A stretch of 64,000 bases of DNA, taken from NCBI GenBank assembly GCA_900541855.1, contig UQLD01000007.1, positions 43,166-107,165 on the forward strand, in the 5' to 3' direction. Shown here one piece after another: positions 15,743 through 24,353 of this stretch. The stretch comes from an uncultured Collinsella sp. (GTDB lineage Bacteria > Actinomycetota > Coriobacteriia > Coriobacteriales > Coriobacteriaceae). The translations under genes were made by a program, and so were the position numbers. The stretch's first letter is position 1; the number at the start of each line of letters is the position of its first letter. The notes under the pieces are model-generated. The model was given only the letters and a program-made list of their open reading frames with translations, ran no database searches and was not told where the DNA came from.

Positions 15743-16768
15743 CTACTCGCAGAGCAGCTTAGCGATCTGGACGGCGTTGGTTGCCGCGCCCTTACGGATT
15801 TGATCGCCGCAGCACCAGAAGGTGATGCCGCGCGCAGCCTCGGGGTTCGAGATGTCGCGGCGCACGCGACCGACCCAGATCAGGTCCTGGTCGGACGTAT
15901 CCATCGGCATGGGGAAGCGATCGTGCGCATCCTCGGCGCTCATGTCGTCAACCAGCTTCACGCCCGGAGCGGCAGCCAACGCAGCACGGGCCTCGTCAAC
16001 CGTAATGTCGCGCTCGAACTCGAGCGTAATGCTCTCGGAGTGCGAGCGCAGCACGGGCACGCGCACGCAGGTGCAGTTCACGCGCAGCTCGGGCAGATGC
16101 ATGATCTTGCGGCCCTCGTTTTGCAGCTTCATCTCCTCGGAGGTAAAGCCCTCCTCCTTGACGCCGCCAATCTGCGGAATCAGGTTGCTCGCCAGCTGGG
16201 CGGCAAACGCGCGCGGCTCGGGAATCTCCTCGCCACGGCCCAGGGCGGCCAGCTGAGCCTCGAGCTCGGCCATACCGGGTGCGCCGGCACCCGAAGCCGC
16301 CTGGTACGTCGAAACGATCATGCGCTTCACGCCGGCGAGCTGATGCAGCGGCCACGTGGGAACCAGGCCGATGATGGTCGCGCAGTTGGGATTGGCGATA
16401 AGGCCATGATGCCACTTGATGTCGTCGGCATTGATCTCGGGCACAACCAGCGGCACCTCGGGATCCATGCGGAAGGCATGGCTGTTGTCGACCACGACGG
16501 CGCCGCGTTTGACGGCCTCGGGCAGCAAATCCTTCGCGATGTCATCGCCAGCGGCGCCAAGCACGATGTCGCAGCCCTCAAAGGCCTCGGGGCAAGCTTC
16601 CTCAATCACAATCTGCTCGCCGCGGAACTCGACGGTTTTACCCGCGGAGCGTGCACTTGCCAGTAGCTTGAGCTTGCCAACCGGGAACTCCTGCTCGTTG
16701 AGGCACTCGAGCATCTGGGTGCCCACGGCTCCCGTCGCGCCCAAAATAGCAACCGTGTACTGTTTCAT
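15743..16768 (-). CDS. asd: Aspartate-semialdehyde dehydrogenase
   Basis: A 341-residue NADPH-dependent enzyme turning aspartyl phosphate into aspartate semialdehyde for lysine, threonine, methionine and cell-wall diaminopimelate. Visible: nucleotide loop AILGATGAVGTQM at residues 7-19, substrate loop SARSAGK, catalytic Cys in ANPNCATI, and the CTCVRVPVLRSHSE strand. The ATG at 16768 follows AAAGGGGGAAG; an upstream in-frame extension to 16855 lacks an SD. It lies 173 bases after lysC on the same strand, with a hairpin between, so expression may be partly independent. Confidence 0.95.
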   Translation of the reverse strand: MKQYTVAILGATGAVGTQMLECLNEQEFPVGKLKLLASARSAGKTVEFRGEQIVIEEACPEAFEGCDIVLGAAGDDIAKDLLPEAVKRGAVVVDNSHAFRMDPEVPLVVPEINADDIKWHHGLIANPNCATIIGLVPTWPLHQLAGVKRMIVSTYQAASGAGAPGMAELEAQLAALGRGEEIPEPRAFAAQLASNLIPQIGGVKEEGFTSEEMKLQNEGRKIMHLPELRVNCTCVRVPVLRSHSESITLEFERDITVDEARAALAAAPGVKLVDDMSAEDAHDRFPMPMDTSDQDLIWVGRVRRDISNPEAARGITFWCCGDQIRKGAATNAVQIAKLLCE

Positions 16769-16842
16769 GCTTCCCCCTTTAAAGGTTTTGGCTTTTGCCC
16801 GCACGCCGAGCAGGCCGATTATTGTTGCCAGTGTATACAAGA

Positions 16843-16869
16843 ACGGGGCGGGCACGAAACCCGCCCCGT
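16843..16869 (-). terminator. Hairpin between lysC and asd
   Basis: ACGGGGCGGG and CCCGCCCCGT pair perfectly around a 7-base loop. Read on the minus strand it is followed by TCTTGT, a weak terminator tail, so it may only partly uncouple asd from lysC. Confidence 0.55.
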
Positions 16870-16900
16870 CGAAACGAAACCGAAACGAAACGCCCCGCCG

Positions 16901-16930
16901 TAGATTTTTGAGACATGACCCAAAAATCTA
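16901..16930. repeat. TAGATTTTTG hairpin motif
   Basis: TAGATTTTTG and CAAAAATCTA pair around AGACATGACC. The right half, CATGACCCAAAAATCTACCG, recurs exactly at about 36128-36147 without its left arm. Confidence 0.5.
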
Positions 16931-16941
16931 CCGAGCAGTCG

Positions 16942-18330
16942 CTACTTTTTGAGCGCGGCCAAGGTGGGATCGGCCGGCGCGGGAGCCTCCAGGTCAGAGA
17001 CCTTCACAATGCCGTTCTCGTCGGAGAAGGCACGGTAAATGGTCCGAATCGCCAGGTCGAAGTCTTTCTCCTCGACACCGATAATGATGTTGATCTCGTC
17101 GCAGCTCTGCGAAATCATGCGCACGCTCACGCCGGCCTGGCCAAGCATGCCAAACAGGTGGCCCGAGATACCCGCGCGGCCTCGCAGGTTACGGCCGACG
17201 GTCGCGATGAGCGCCAAGCCCTCGACAACCTCGATCTCGAGCGGCTCGACCTCCTGCTGGATGTCGCCCACAAGCGAGTACAGCGAATCGTGTACATCCT
17301 GCTCCTGCACCACGGCGCCAAAGCGGTCGACACCGGTGGGCATGTGCTCAACGGAAACGTCATAGCGCTCGAAGACCGAAAGCGCGCGGCGCATAAAGCC
17401 GACGCGCGGCTTGGTGCGGTCGCGGGCCACGTTGATGGCGACAAAACCGCGCTTGCCGGTCACGCCGGTAATGATGGGCTCTGCCTCGCCCTCGTCAGCC
17501 GTCTCGCTAATGATGGTGCCGGGGTCCTGCGGCGCATTGGTGTTCTTGATGACCAGCGGAATACCCGCCTCACGCACAGGGAACACGGCCTCCTCGTGCA
17601 GGACGCTCGCACCCATGTACGAAAGCTCGCGCAGCTCCTCGTAGGTAACGCGGGCGATGGGCTGAGCCTCGGGAACAATACGCGGATCGGCAGAATAGAA
17701 GCCCGAGACGTCGGTCCAGTTCTCGTACAGATCGGCGCCCAGGCACTTGGCCAAGATCGAGCCCGAGATATCGCCGCCGCCACGGTCGAGCAGCTTGATC
17801 TGGCCCTCACGCGTCGCGCCGTAGAAACCGGGCATAACAAAGCCGCCCTGCTGACCGTACTCCTGCACCAGCTCGGAGGTGCGATTCATGCTGAGCGTAC
17901 CGTCGTGATGGAACGCCACAACCGTCGCGGCGTCCAGGAACGGCAGGCCCAGGTACTCGGCCATCAGGCGAGCGGTGAAGTACTCGCCGCGGCTCACGAG
18001 CTCCTCGGTAGAGTAACCGCCCGAGCGGGCGCGCTCGGCAAAGGCCGCAAACTCCTCGCGGATGGGATAGGTGAGCTCCAGCTCGTCAGCGATATCAAAA
18101 TAGCGCTGGCCGATGTCCTCGAGCAGTTCCTCGCACGACACGTGATATTTAACGTGCGCGTTAACCAAGTAGAGCAGGTCGGTCACCTTGGTGTCGCCCT
18201 TAAAGCGGCGACCGCAGGCGGAAACCACCACAAAACGGCGGGCAGGGTCGGCATCGACGATGGCCTTAATCTTCTTAAAGTGTTCGGCGTCGGCGACCGA
18301 CGAGCCGCCAAACTTGGCAATCTTAATCAT
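16942..18330 (-). CDS. lysC: Aspartate kinase
   Basis: A 462-residue monofunctional aspartokinase, first step of the aspartate-family amino-acid pathway. The N-terminal kinase domain has IKIAKFGGSSVADAEHF, FVVVSACGRR, the MNRTSELVQ loop, LLDRGGGDISGS and ENWTDVSGFYSADPR. Two ACT domains follow from about residue 300 (VTGKRGFVAINVARDR; GLALIATVGRNLRGRAGISG), which usually bind lysine or threonine for feedback inhibition. It shares a 103-base divergent gap with thrC, whose pathway it feeds. No homoserine dehydrogenase is fused or adjacent. Confidence 0.95.
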   Translation of the reverse strand: MIKIAKFGGSSVADAEHFKKIKAIVDADPARRFVVVSACGRRFKGDTKVTDLLYLVNAHVKYHVSCEELLEDIGQRYFDIADELELTYPIREEFAAFAERARSGGYSTEELVSRGEYFTARLMAEYLGLPFLDAATVVAFHHDGTLSMNRTSELVQEYGQQGGFVMPGFYGATREGQIKLLDRGGGDISGSILAKCLGADLYENWTDVSGFYSADPRIVPEAQPIARVTYEELRELSYMGASVLHEEAVFPVREAGIPLVIKNTNAPQDPGTIISETADEGEAEPIITGVTGKRGFVAINVARDRTKPRVGFMRRALSVFERYDVSVEHMPTGVDRFGAVVQEQDVHDSLYSLVGDIQQEVEPLEIEVVEGLALIATVGRNLRGRAGISGHLFGMLGQAGVSVRMISQSCDEINIIIGVEEKDFDLAIRTIYRAFSDENGIVKVSDLEAPAPADPTLAALKK

Positions 18331-18433
18331 GGGCTGGAGGTTACCTTTCTAAAAGCCTCTGCAAACCTATTTTGCGCGCTCTGATACCATGGTTTCACCG
18401 ATTGGGTCCAAGGCATCCGAGGAGCAGTGTTAT

Positions 18434-19951
18434 ATGGGAACTTATCATAGTACACGAGGACGCACTTTATCGTGCTCAAGTAAGGTGGCAATCCGCACCG
18501 GCATCGCTCCCGACGGGGGTTTGTTTGTCTCGGACGAGCTCGGCACCCAGCAGGTCGATATCAGCTCGCTTGCAGATAAATCGTACTTTGAAATCGCTCA
18601 AGATGTGTTGGGAATGTTACTGAATGATTACACGGCCGAAGAAATTTCGGCGTGTGTCGACGAGGCATACCGCGGCACGTTCGCGAGCGAAGAGGTCACA
18701 CCACTCGTCAAACTCGATGCCGCACCGGGCACCGACGCCCCTCAAACCTATGTGATGGAGCTCTTTGGCGGCCCAACGAGCGCCTTTAAGGACGTCGCCC
18801 TGCAGATGCTCCCCCGTCTGATGGCCCGCACCTCCGCCAAAGACGGCGGCGCCGAGCGCATCATGATCGTCACCGCCACGTCGGGCGACACGGGCAAGGC
18901 GGCACTCGCCGGCTTTGCCGACGCCCCGGGCACGGGCATCACCGTCTTTTATCCCGAGGGCAAAGTCAGCCGCGTGCAGAATCTGCAGATGTCCACACAG
19001 GAGGGCGACAACGTCGCCGTCTGCGGCATCAACGGCAACTTCGACGATGCCCAGAGTGCCGTCAAGCGCATCTTTGCCGATAAGGAGCTTGCCGAGCGTC
19101 TGGAGGCCGCCGGCACGGTGCTTTCGAGCGCCAACTCCATCAACGTCGGCCGCCTGGTGCCGCAGGTCGTCTACTACTTTGCCGCCTATGCGCAGCTGTT
19201 GCGCGCCGGCGCCATCGAGGCCGGTGACGCCGTGGAGTTCTGCGTACCGACCGGCAACTTTGGCGATATCCTGGCCGGCTACTACGCCAAGCGCATGGGT
19301 CTGCCCGTCGCCAAGCTCGTCGTGGCGAGCGACAAGAACAACGTGCTTGCCGACTTCCTGACCACCGGCGTTTACGACCGTAACCGCCCGTTCTTCACGA
19401 CCATCTCGCCGTCGATGGACATCCTTATTAGCTCCAACCTGGAGCGCATGCTCTACTTCCTGTCTGATGGCGACTGCGAGCTCGTTGCCGGCCTTATGGA
19501 GCAGCTGGCGCAGACGGGTCGCTACGAGGTGCCCGCCGAGCTGCTGGCCAAGATCCAGAGCGTGTTTGGCTGCGGTTGGGCCAGCGAGGACGAGGTCCGC
19601 ACTGCCATCAAGAGCTGCTGGGACGCGAACGGCTACGTGATCGATCCGCATACTGCTTGCGGCTATCACGTCTTTGAGCAGGTCGCTCCCGCCGAGGGTG
19701 CCAAGGCCCGCGTGCTGCTTTCGACCGCAAGCCCCTACAAGTTCCCGCGCGCCTGCTGCGACGCCCTGGGCCTCGACGTTCCCGAGGATGATTTTGAGGC
19801 CATGCGTGTGCTCGAGCAGGCCACCAACACGGTCGCCCCGACCCAGCTCGCCGAACTCGAATCCAAGCCCGTCCGCTTCGAAGACGTCTGCGACGTAGCC
19901 GACATGGCTAACTACGTAGAGTCTGTAGCAAAAAAGATGGCTTCCAACTAA
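18434..19951 (+). CDS. thrC: Threonine synthase
   Basis: A 505-residue PLP enzyme converting O-phosphohomoserine to threonine. It begins MGTYHSTRGRTLSCSSKVAI and has GIAPDGGLFVSDEL, the PLP lysine in FGGPTSAFKDVALQML, the phosphate-binding TATSGDTGKAALAGF and CVPTGNFGDILAGYYAKRMG. The length is that of the longer bacterial/yeast-type enzymes. The ATG at 18434 follows GAGGAGCAG; an in-frame ATG at 18389 would add 15 residues without an SD. It leads a thrC-thrB unit divergent from lysC-asd. Confidence 0.95.
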   Translation: MGTYHSTRGRTLSCSSKVAIRTGIAPDGGLFVSDELGTQQVDISSLADKSYFEIAQDVLGMLLNDYTAEEISACVDEAYRGTFASEEVTPLVKLDAAPGTDAPQTYVMELFGGPTSAFKDVALQMLPRLMARTSAKDGGAERIMIVTATSGDTGKAALAGFADAPGTGITVFYPEGKVSRVQNLQMSTQEGDNVAVCGINGNFDDAQSAVKRIFADKELAERLEAAGTVLSSANSINVGRLVPQVVYYFAAYAQLLRAGAIEAGDAVEFCVPTGNFGDILAGYYAKRMGLPVAKLVVASDKNNVLADFLTTGVYDRNRPFFTTISPSMDILISSNLERMLYFLSDGDCELVAGLMEQLAQTGRYEVPAELLAKIQSVFGCGWASEDEVRTAIKSCWDANGYVIDPHTACGYHVFEQVAPAEGAKARVLLSTASPYKFPRACCDALGLDVPEDDFEAMRVLEQATNTVAPTQLAELESKPVRFEDVCDVADMANYVESVAKKMASN

Positions 19952-19963
19952 ACCCCTTATTAA

Positions 19964-19992
19964 GCGCCGGCGAAAGCCGGCGCACCTTCTTT
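19964..19992 (+). terminator. Hairpin after thrC
   Basis: GCGCCGGC and GCCGGCGC form a perfect 8-bp stem with a GAAA-type loop, followed by ACCTTCTTTC. It is a plausible partial terminator between thrC and thrB. Confidence 0.6.
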
Positions 19993-20029
19993 CATCAGAT
20001 AACCCCCGGGATGATGACGAACGCGCACA

Positions 20030-20141
20030 GCGTGCCTGGCTGTTTAGTTCGTCGCGAGTTCCGCACGCAAAGGAAAGCACTTAATGTGCTTTCCGTCTTG
20101 CGCAGGACTGTCCGAGCAGCGAACTAAACAGCCAGGCACGC
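20030..20141. repeat. Long palindromic intergenic element, copy C (between thrC and thrB)
   Basis: Outer arms GCGTGCCTGGCTGTTTAGTT / AACTAAACAGCCAGGCACGC and an inner hairpin GGAAAGCAC-TTAAT-GTGCTTTCC. The signature is rearranged: TTCCGCA lies on the left, while GCAGGAC and GTCCGAG lie close together on the right. It is the most diverged copy. It ends 13 bases before the thrB start, so it would also shape the thrB leader. Confidence 0.75.
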
Positions 20142-20154
20142 CAGGAGGACCCAC

Positions 20155-21036
20155 ATGATCAAAATCACCGTCCCAGCCACGAGCGCAAACCTAGGCATTG
20201 GCTACGATACCCTCGGCATGGCCGTCAGCCTCTACTCGCACTTCACCTTCGAGCGCGCCGACAAACTCACCATCACGGGCTGCCCCGAGGAATTCCAAAA
20301 CGAGAACAACCTGGTCTACGTGAGCTTTGTCGATGCACTGGCTGCATGGGGCGAGCCGGCTTTCCCCGTTGCCATCGACATTCAAACTGATGTGCCCGTC
20401 GCCCGCGGCCTGGGTTCCAGCTCCACCTGCGTCGTCGCTGGCATCATGGCGGCCGCCGCGCTGACGGGCCACACCGTCGACCGTGCCGAGCTCGTCCGCA
20501 TTGCCACCGAGGTCGAGGGCCATCCCGATAACGTCGCCCCCGCCATCCTGGGCGGCGCCGTCTGCTCCTTTACGCCGACCGATTCGCTCCCCCAGTGCCT
20601 GCGCTACGAGGTGAGCGATCGCTTGCGTTTTATTACCGTGATTCCGCCCTACGAGGTGCATACGAGCGAAGCGCGCAAGGTTGTGCCGCAGGAGATTCCA
20701 CTCTCCACCGCCGTATGGCAAATGGGCCGCATCGCCGGCATGACGCGCGGCCTGGAAACCGGCGACCTTGACCTGATTGCCGCCGCCAACGACGACCGTA
20801 TCCAGGAGCCCTATCGCCGCCGCCTCATCCCCGACTACAACGCCGTGCGCGACACCTGCCTTAACGGCGGCGCCAAGACCATCTGGATTAGTGGTTCGGG
20901 CTCGACCCTCATGGCCGTGACTGACGACACCATCGTGGCAAAGTTCCTGCAGGTCAAGCTGCGTGAGCAGTTCCCCAAGTGTGACACGCATATTCTGACG
21001 TGCGACACCGAGGGCGCTCAAATCGAGTACCTGTAG
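20155..21036 (+). CDS. thrB: Homoserine kinase
   Basis: A 293-residue GHMP-family kinase making O-phosphohomoserine, the substrate of the neighbouring threonine synthase. Motifs: ITVPATSANLGIGYDTLGMA at the N-terminus, the ATP loop VPVARGLGSSSTCVVAGI around residue 80, EGHPDNVAPAILGG, and the C-terminal ISGSGSTLMAV. The ATG follows AGGAGGACCCAC. It is separated from thrC by a terminator-like hairpin and palindrome C, so the two may be read from one leaky or two separate transcripts. Confidence 0.95.
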   Translation: MIKITVPATSANLGIGYDTLGMAVSLYSHFTFERADKLTITGCPEEFQNENNLVYVSFVDALAAWGEPAFPVAIDIQTDVPVARGLGSSSTCVVAGIMAAAALTGHTVDRAELVRIATEVEGHPDNVAPAILGGAVCSFTPTDSLPQCLRYEVSDRLRFITVIPPYEVHTSEARKVVPQEIPLSTAVWQMGRIAGMTRGLETGDLDLIAAANDDRIQEPYRRRLIPDYNAVRDTCLNGGAKTIWISGSGSTLMAVTDDTIVAKFLQVKLREQFPKCDTHILTCDTEGAQIEYL

Positions 21037-21059
21037 CGCCCTGCCTCATTGCTCTCACC

Positions 21060-21176
21060 GGTCCCCTTGGGGCTTCCCCTGAAAACGTCCTCGATCATGA
21101 ATTGCCCCGTCGTGCGCTTCGCGCGACGGGGCAATTCGATCTGCGGATTGTTTTCAGGGGAAGCCCCAAGGGGACC
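21060..21176. repeat. Long palindromic intergenic element, copy D (after thrB)
   Basis: Outer arms GGTCCCCTTGGGGCTTCCCC / GGGGAAGCCCCAAGGGGACC, an inner hairpin AATTGCCCCGTCG / CGACGGGGCAATT with the same GCGCTTCGCGC tip as copy A, and, read on the minus strand, TCC-GCA-GATC opposite GATC-GA-GGA. The rest of the gap to 21433 is AT-rich with a promoter-like TTACAT...TACTAT region near 21370-21400 and nothing else I can name. Confidence 0.85.
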
Positions 21177-21433
21177 TGCGCAGCCTCGACAGGATAATCG
21201 CATTCGCTGATTTAATCTTGTGCTCCAACGGAGCCACAGACGAGAGGCCTTCGCGCTGCGGAATAATTTTGAGGGGAACACCCCGACCATCCCTGCGTTT
21301 ACCTTGCTGAGGATGTCTACAGGGACCCACGCTTTGAAGGGGCGCCGGGCAGATAGGGGCTTTTTAGGTTACATAATAAACTGTTTATCTATGCTACTAT
21401 TTAACTAGGCATCGCAGTATGGAGGTGGTCAAA

Positions 21434-21949
21434 GTGTTACGCACACTCAAAGCTTCGTTTTTCCTCTCGATACTTTTGATATTACCGATATGTTTCTCGT
21501 TTAGCCCTTCGACTGCTTATGCTGCAGAAAGCGATGCTGTCGCAATTTCTGGCGCAACCCAAGATTTTGATTTAACGAAAGGTCCCGAGCAGTCTCATCA
21601 AATCAAGCTTAAGGATGGGACCGTTGCAGTAATAGGAATTAAAAAAACCAATGAACCCAGCCTGATATGGGACAGTTACTACAACAACGCATCTGGAACT
21701 TGGACTATCTATTACAACAGTCCTTTTATTTATCGCGAATTCAAGATCAAGATAGCGAACTCGCTCATTACCAGCGCTTGGGGACAAAACTATACGACTA
21801 TCGGCTGTACGGTAACTAACGAGTCCTTTATATGGAACTCGAAACAGGCGACATATCGACTCAACTATGAATCGATGGGGATGACGTCCGGTATCGCCGT
21901 GTTGCAAGCGACCATGGAAGGCAGCACGCTCCACACCTATGCAAACTAG
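21434..21949 (+). CDS. Secreted protein of unknown function (DUF5626-like)
   Basis: About 171 residues with a clear signal peptide: basic start, hydrophobic ASFFLSILLILPICFSFS, and a likely signal peptidase cut after AYA. The mature part is short, beta-rich and Asn/Thr/Tyr-rich (GTWTIYYNSPFIYREFKIKI, then SAWGQNYTTIGCTVTNES and NSKQATYRLNYES). The ending recalls the DUF5626 family of Gram-positive secreted proteins, a resemblance from memory only. A GTG at 21434 five bases after GGAGGTGG is the favoured start over the ATG at 21419. The gene is AT-richer than its neighbours, suggesting acquisition by transfer. Confidence 0.65.
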   Translation: MLRTLKASFFLSILLILPICFSFSPSTAYAAESDAVAISGATQDFDLTKGPEQSHQIKLKDGTVAVIGIKKTNEPSLIWDSYYNNASGTWTIYYNSPFIYREFKIKIANSLITSAWGQNYTTIGCTVTNESFIWNSKQATYRLNYESMGMTSGIAVLQATMEGSTLHTYAN

Positions 21950-21973
21950 ACTCACATCAATTGAGGAAGTTCA

Positions 21974-22078
21974 ATGATCCCAATTCCTGCACGCTCAGAC
22001 ATTATGATCGCTCTCGTTTGGATTCTCGTCGGAGTGCTTATTTGGCGTATCTGCAAATGGGTTAAAAACAAGAAATAG
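21974..22078 (+). CDS. 34-residue single-pass membrane peptide
   Basis: A short ORF (ATG to TAG) behind TTGAGGAAG. The product is MIPIPARSDIMIALVWILVG then VLIWRICKWVKNKK: one hydrophobic helix with a Lys/Arg-rich end. It begins 24 bases after the secreted-protein gene and is followed by a terminator, so the two probably share an mRNA. The function is unknown; an immunity, holin-like or accessory peptide for the secreted protein is possible. Confidence 0.55.
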   Translation: MIPIPARSDIMIALVWILVGVLIWRICKWVKNKK

Positions 22079-22112
22079 TTGATAAAACGTATATGCCATT
22101 TATGCGATGCTT

Positions 22113-22140
22113 GGGGCCGTTAAATCGGCCCCTATTTCTA
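22113..22140 (+). terminator. Terminator after the secreted protein/membrane peptide pair
   Basis: GGGGCCG-TTAAAT-CGGCCCC followed by TATTTCTA: an intrinsic terminator 35 bases after the peptide stop. Confidence 0.75.
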
Positions 22141-22280
22141 TAGCTTTTCAAGCAGCAGTCACCCATTTGGAAGTCGCAATGCCATTCATACGATTTCGGC
22201 CCTTTAAGCCGCTATCTATTGGTAGGGACTCTTGCTGGTAAGGAGCGCTTACTAGATACAAACCTTGGCAATATATTGGT

Positions 22281-22979
22281 TTAGGCGGCGCTGGTTTCTT
22301 TGTATTCGAAGACTGGCTCTAGGAGATCTTCGATGTTGCAGTGGAGGGCTTTTGCTATGGCTCTTACGCTTGTTACCGAAGCTTCATTGATGTTTCTCTG
22401 GCGCTGCTCGTACATTTGGATTGAGCGGAGTGACACACCCGATTCGTATGCTAGATCTTGTTGGGTTTTCTTAAGCTTCTTTCTTGCTAACGCAAGTTTG
22501 GTTTGCCTGGACGCTTTTTTCGCCATATCGCAGACGAGGCGAGCCACGCGTTCCTCCGAGGCTTCGTGCCAGGGATAGTACAGACTGCGCAGTGCGTCAA
22601 ACGGAACGACATGCAGCAGGTCTTCGAAAGACTCCCCTAAACGCCACTGCAGATATGACAGTATCCAGCCTGTCCAATACTCTGGCGTCTTCTCAAAACG
22701 ATAGGTGCGATCCGGTATAAACCCGCTCTGATAGCCGGACCTTTCAGCGATAAGCGCGAACAGCTCAACGCCCGATTTTCCCGATACGACCCATGCGTTG
22801 CCGCGTTCGAACTCGCGAGCTACGCCGCTCAGGCAAAAGAGTTCAGCAACTTCCGATCCTTCGGCTCCATAATCGTTAACGGCATAATCAAAGCAGTCGC
22901 CGAGGTTGTTCATTGCATCCTCGAGGTAATAGATGGGATATGTTCTACTCGGTCCACAATTCGTCAACTCTTGGATCAT
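22281..22979 (-). CDS. HTH (XRE-type) protein, probable antitoxin partner of the DUF3990 gene
   Basis: 232 residues. The C-terminal 75 residues form an XRE/Cro helix-turn-helix (LALARKKLKKTQQDLAYESG, VSLRSIQMYEQ, ALHCNIEDLLEP). The N-terminal 150 residues are acidic and aromatic-rich (YPIYYLEDAMNNLGDCFDYA, EYWTGWILSYLQWR), as in antitoxins that pair with DUF3990 proteins. The ATG at 22979 lies inside the end of the upstream gene (35-base overlap) and follows GGGAGG, so the two are translationally coupled. It probably represses its own operon through the TATCAC dyads upstream of the partner gene. Confidence 0.7.
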   Translation of the reverse strand: MIQELTNCGPSRTYPIYYLEDAMNNLGDCFDYAVNDYGAEGSEVAELFCLSGVAREFERGNAWVVSGKSGVELFALIAERSGYQSGFIPDRTYRFEKTPEYWTGWILSYLQWRLGESFEDLLHVVPFDALRSLYYPWHEASEERVARLVCDMAKKASRQTKLALARKKLKKTQQDLAYESGVSLRSIQMYEQRQRNINEASVTSVRAIAKALHCNIEDLLEPVFEYKETSAA

Positions 22980-23628
22980 CTAAATCAACCCTCCCTGTCA
23001 TTAAATCCCTAATGTAGACACCCTCAGAGTCGAATCCATTCACAGTATCCAGGTACTTGCGCCGCGCGTTCTGTTCTCGCTTAAAGCGCTTGGGATAATA
23101 CTCAGATCCCAACGCCTGCCTCCATTCGCGGAATCTGATTACTGAAAACGCACGCTCACTCATAAGAGCGTATTGGATGCCCAAATCGCCCAAACGCATA
23201 ATGAGTTGCAGTTGCCTAAGCGAGATCATGCCGTTAACGAACTGTCTTGCAAACGAAAAGTAAGAATCGTCGGCGCGATAACCTCGAATTACGTCATAGG
23301 GAGAAATATCAATTAGGCAGTTATCCAGCAGATAGCGAAGTCCTTCGCGCGCCAGCGGTGTCGAAACATTGAACTCCCTATTGTTAGCCAAAATCGCAAG
23401 CCAATTGAGAATTGAAAACTCCCCGGACTCCAAGTCCAAGACCGCAAGACCATCCATATCGAGCTCATATCGATTCGCGATACCATCGGACTCGGTCCGA
23501 CATGCCCACTCCATTGCCATTTCCTCATGCGGCGTGCAATAAAACCCACACCCATAGTCATTGAATTGTCTGCATTTATCCAACGACGGATGCTCGACAA
23601 CAACCTCCGACCCGTGCCAAAGCTCCAT
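22945..23628 (-). CDS. DUF3990 family protein, probable ADP-ribosyltransferase-like toxin
   Basis: 227 residues. The start MELWHGSEVVVEHPSLDKCR followed by FNDYGCGFYCTPHEEMAMEW is typical of DUF3990, a small ART-like fold often found in toxin-antitoxin pairs; the His/Gly/Ser and FGxGFY-like blocks mark the putative NAD pocket. Enzymatic activity is not shown for this protein. The ATG at 23628 follows TTGGAGG; an upstream TTG is unlikely. It is the first gene of a two-gene unit with the HTH protein, the reverse of the classical antitoxin-first order. Confidence 0.7.
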   Translation of the reverse strand: MELWHGSEVVVEHPSLDKCRQFNDYGCGFYCTPHEEMAMEWACRTESDGIANRYELDMDGLAVLDLESGEFSILNWLAILANNREFNVSTPLAREGLRYLLDNCLIDISPYDVIRGYRADDSYFSFARQFVNGMISLRQLQLIMRLGDLGIQYALMSERAFSVIRFREWRQALGSEYYPKRFKREQNARRKYLDTVNGFDSEGVYIRDLMTGRVDLDDPRVDELWTE

Positions 23629-23647
23629 ATCGACCTCCAAACAAAAA

Positions 23648-23692
23648 TATCACCCCAGTGATAGTTTACCAATAACTATCACTGGGGTGATA
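23648..23692. promoter_or_regulatory. Twin operator dyads upstream of the toxin-antitoxin-like operon
   Basis: TATCACCCCAGTGATA (23648-23663) and TATCACTGGGGTGATA (23677-23692) are each internally palindromic (TATCAC-N4-GTGATA) and are also inverted copies of each other, giving 19-bp outer arms around TACCAAT. They lie 20 bases before the DUF3990 start. The spacing suggests two repressor dimers covering the promoter; the HTH protein is the obvious candidate. Confidence 0.7.
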
Positions 23693-23724
23693 TAGGTGGG
23701 AGCTTTTGAAGGGTTGCGGCCCGA

Positions 23725-24315
23725 TTAGAGGCAAGCCTCGGCGATGCGCTTTTTGAGTTCGTCTATGCCGGTGCCGGTCTGGGAGCTTGTGATGATCACG
23801 TTCTCGGCCGGAACGTTGAGCTGCTTTTTGATGGCTGCTGCCTGGCGGGCCTGCTGGGTGCGGCTGAGCTTGTCGGCTTTGGTGAGGCAAACGATAAAGT
23901 TGAACTCGTTGCCCTGTAGGTAGTCGATCATGTCGTGGTCGAGCTTGCTGGGGTCGTGACGAATGTCCACCAGCGAGACCACCAAGTTAAAGCTGCGCTC
24001 GGAGTCGAAGAAGTCGCCGATAAGCTCGGCCCAACGGTCGCGCTCGGCCTTGGAGCGACGGGCGAAACCGTAACCCGGCAGGTCCACGAAATGCACGTCA
24101 TCGGCCTCAAAGAAGTTGATGTTGCTCGTCTTGCCCGGCGTACTGGAAACCTTGACTAGGTTCTTGCGGCCAAATAGCTTGTTCATAATCGACGACTTGC
24201 CCACGTTGGAGCGGCCGACAAAGCTCACCTCGGGGCAGGTGGACTCGGGAATCTGCGAAACCTTGCCATAGCTGGCGACGAACTTGGCAAGCTGGTAGTT
24301 AATGGAATCGGCCAT
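23725..24315 (-). CDS. engB: Ribosome biogenesis GTP-binding protein EngB (YihA/YsxC)
   Basis: A 196-residue GTPase needed for late assembly of the large ribosomal subunit. The G motifs are in order: G1 GRSNVGKSS near residue 34, G2 Thr in SSTPGKTSNINFF, G3 DLPGYGFARRSKAERDRW, G4 LTKADK, G5 TSSQTGTG. The length is that of the family. The ATG at 24315 follows AAGGAG; a GTG two codons earlier is less likely. The mtnN gene lies just upstream on the same strand (38 bases). Confidence 0.95.
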   Translation of the reverse strand: MADSINYQLAKFVASYGKVSQIPESTCPEVSFVGRSNVGKSSIMNKLFGRKNLVKVSSTPGKTSNINFFEADDVHFVDLPGYGFARRSKAERDRWAELIGDFFDSERSFNLVVSLVDIRHDPSKLDHDMIDYLQGNEFNFIVCLTKADKLSRTQQARQAAAIKKQLNVPAENVIITSSQTGTGIDELKKRIAEACL

Positions 24316-24353
24316 GGACACTCCTTGGTCGTAGGTTCTTACAAATAGACGCG

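Noticed and set aside
18331..18433. Lysine or threonine riboswitch or attenuator between lysC and thrC
   Set aside because: The 103-base divergent gap is too short for a lysine riboswitch and has no leader peptide or terminator hairpin.
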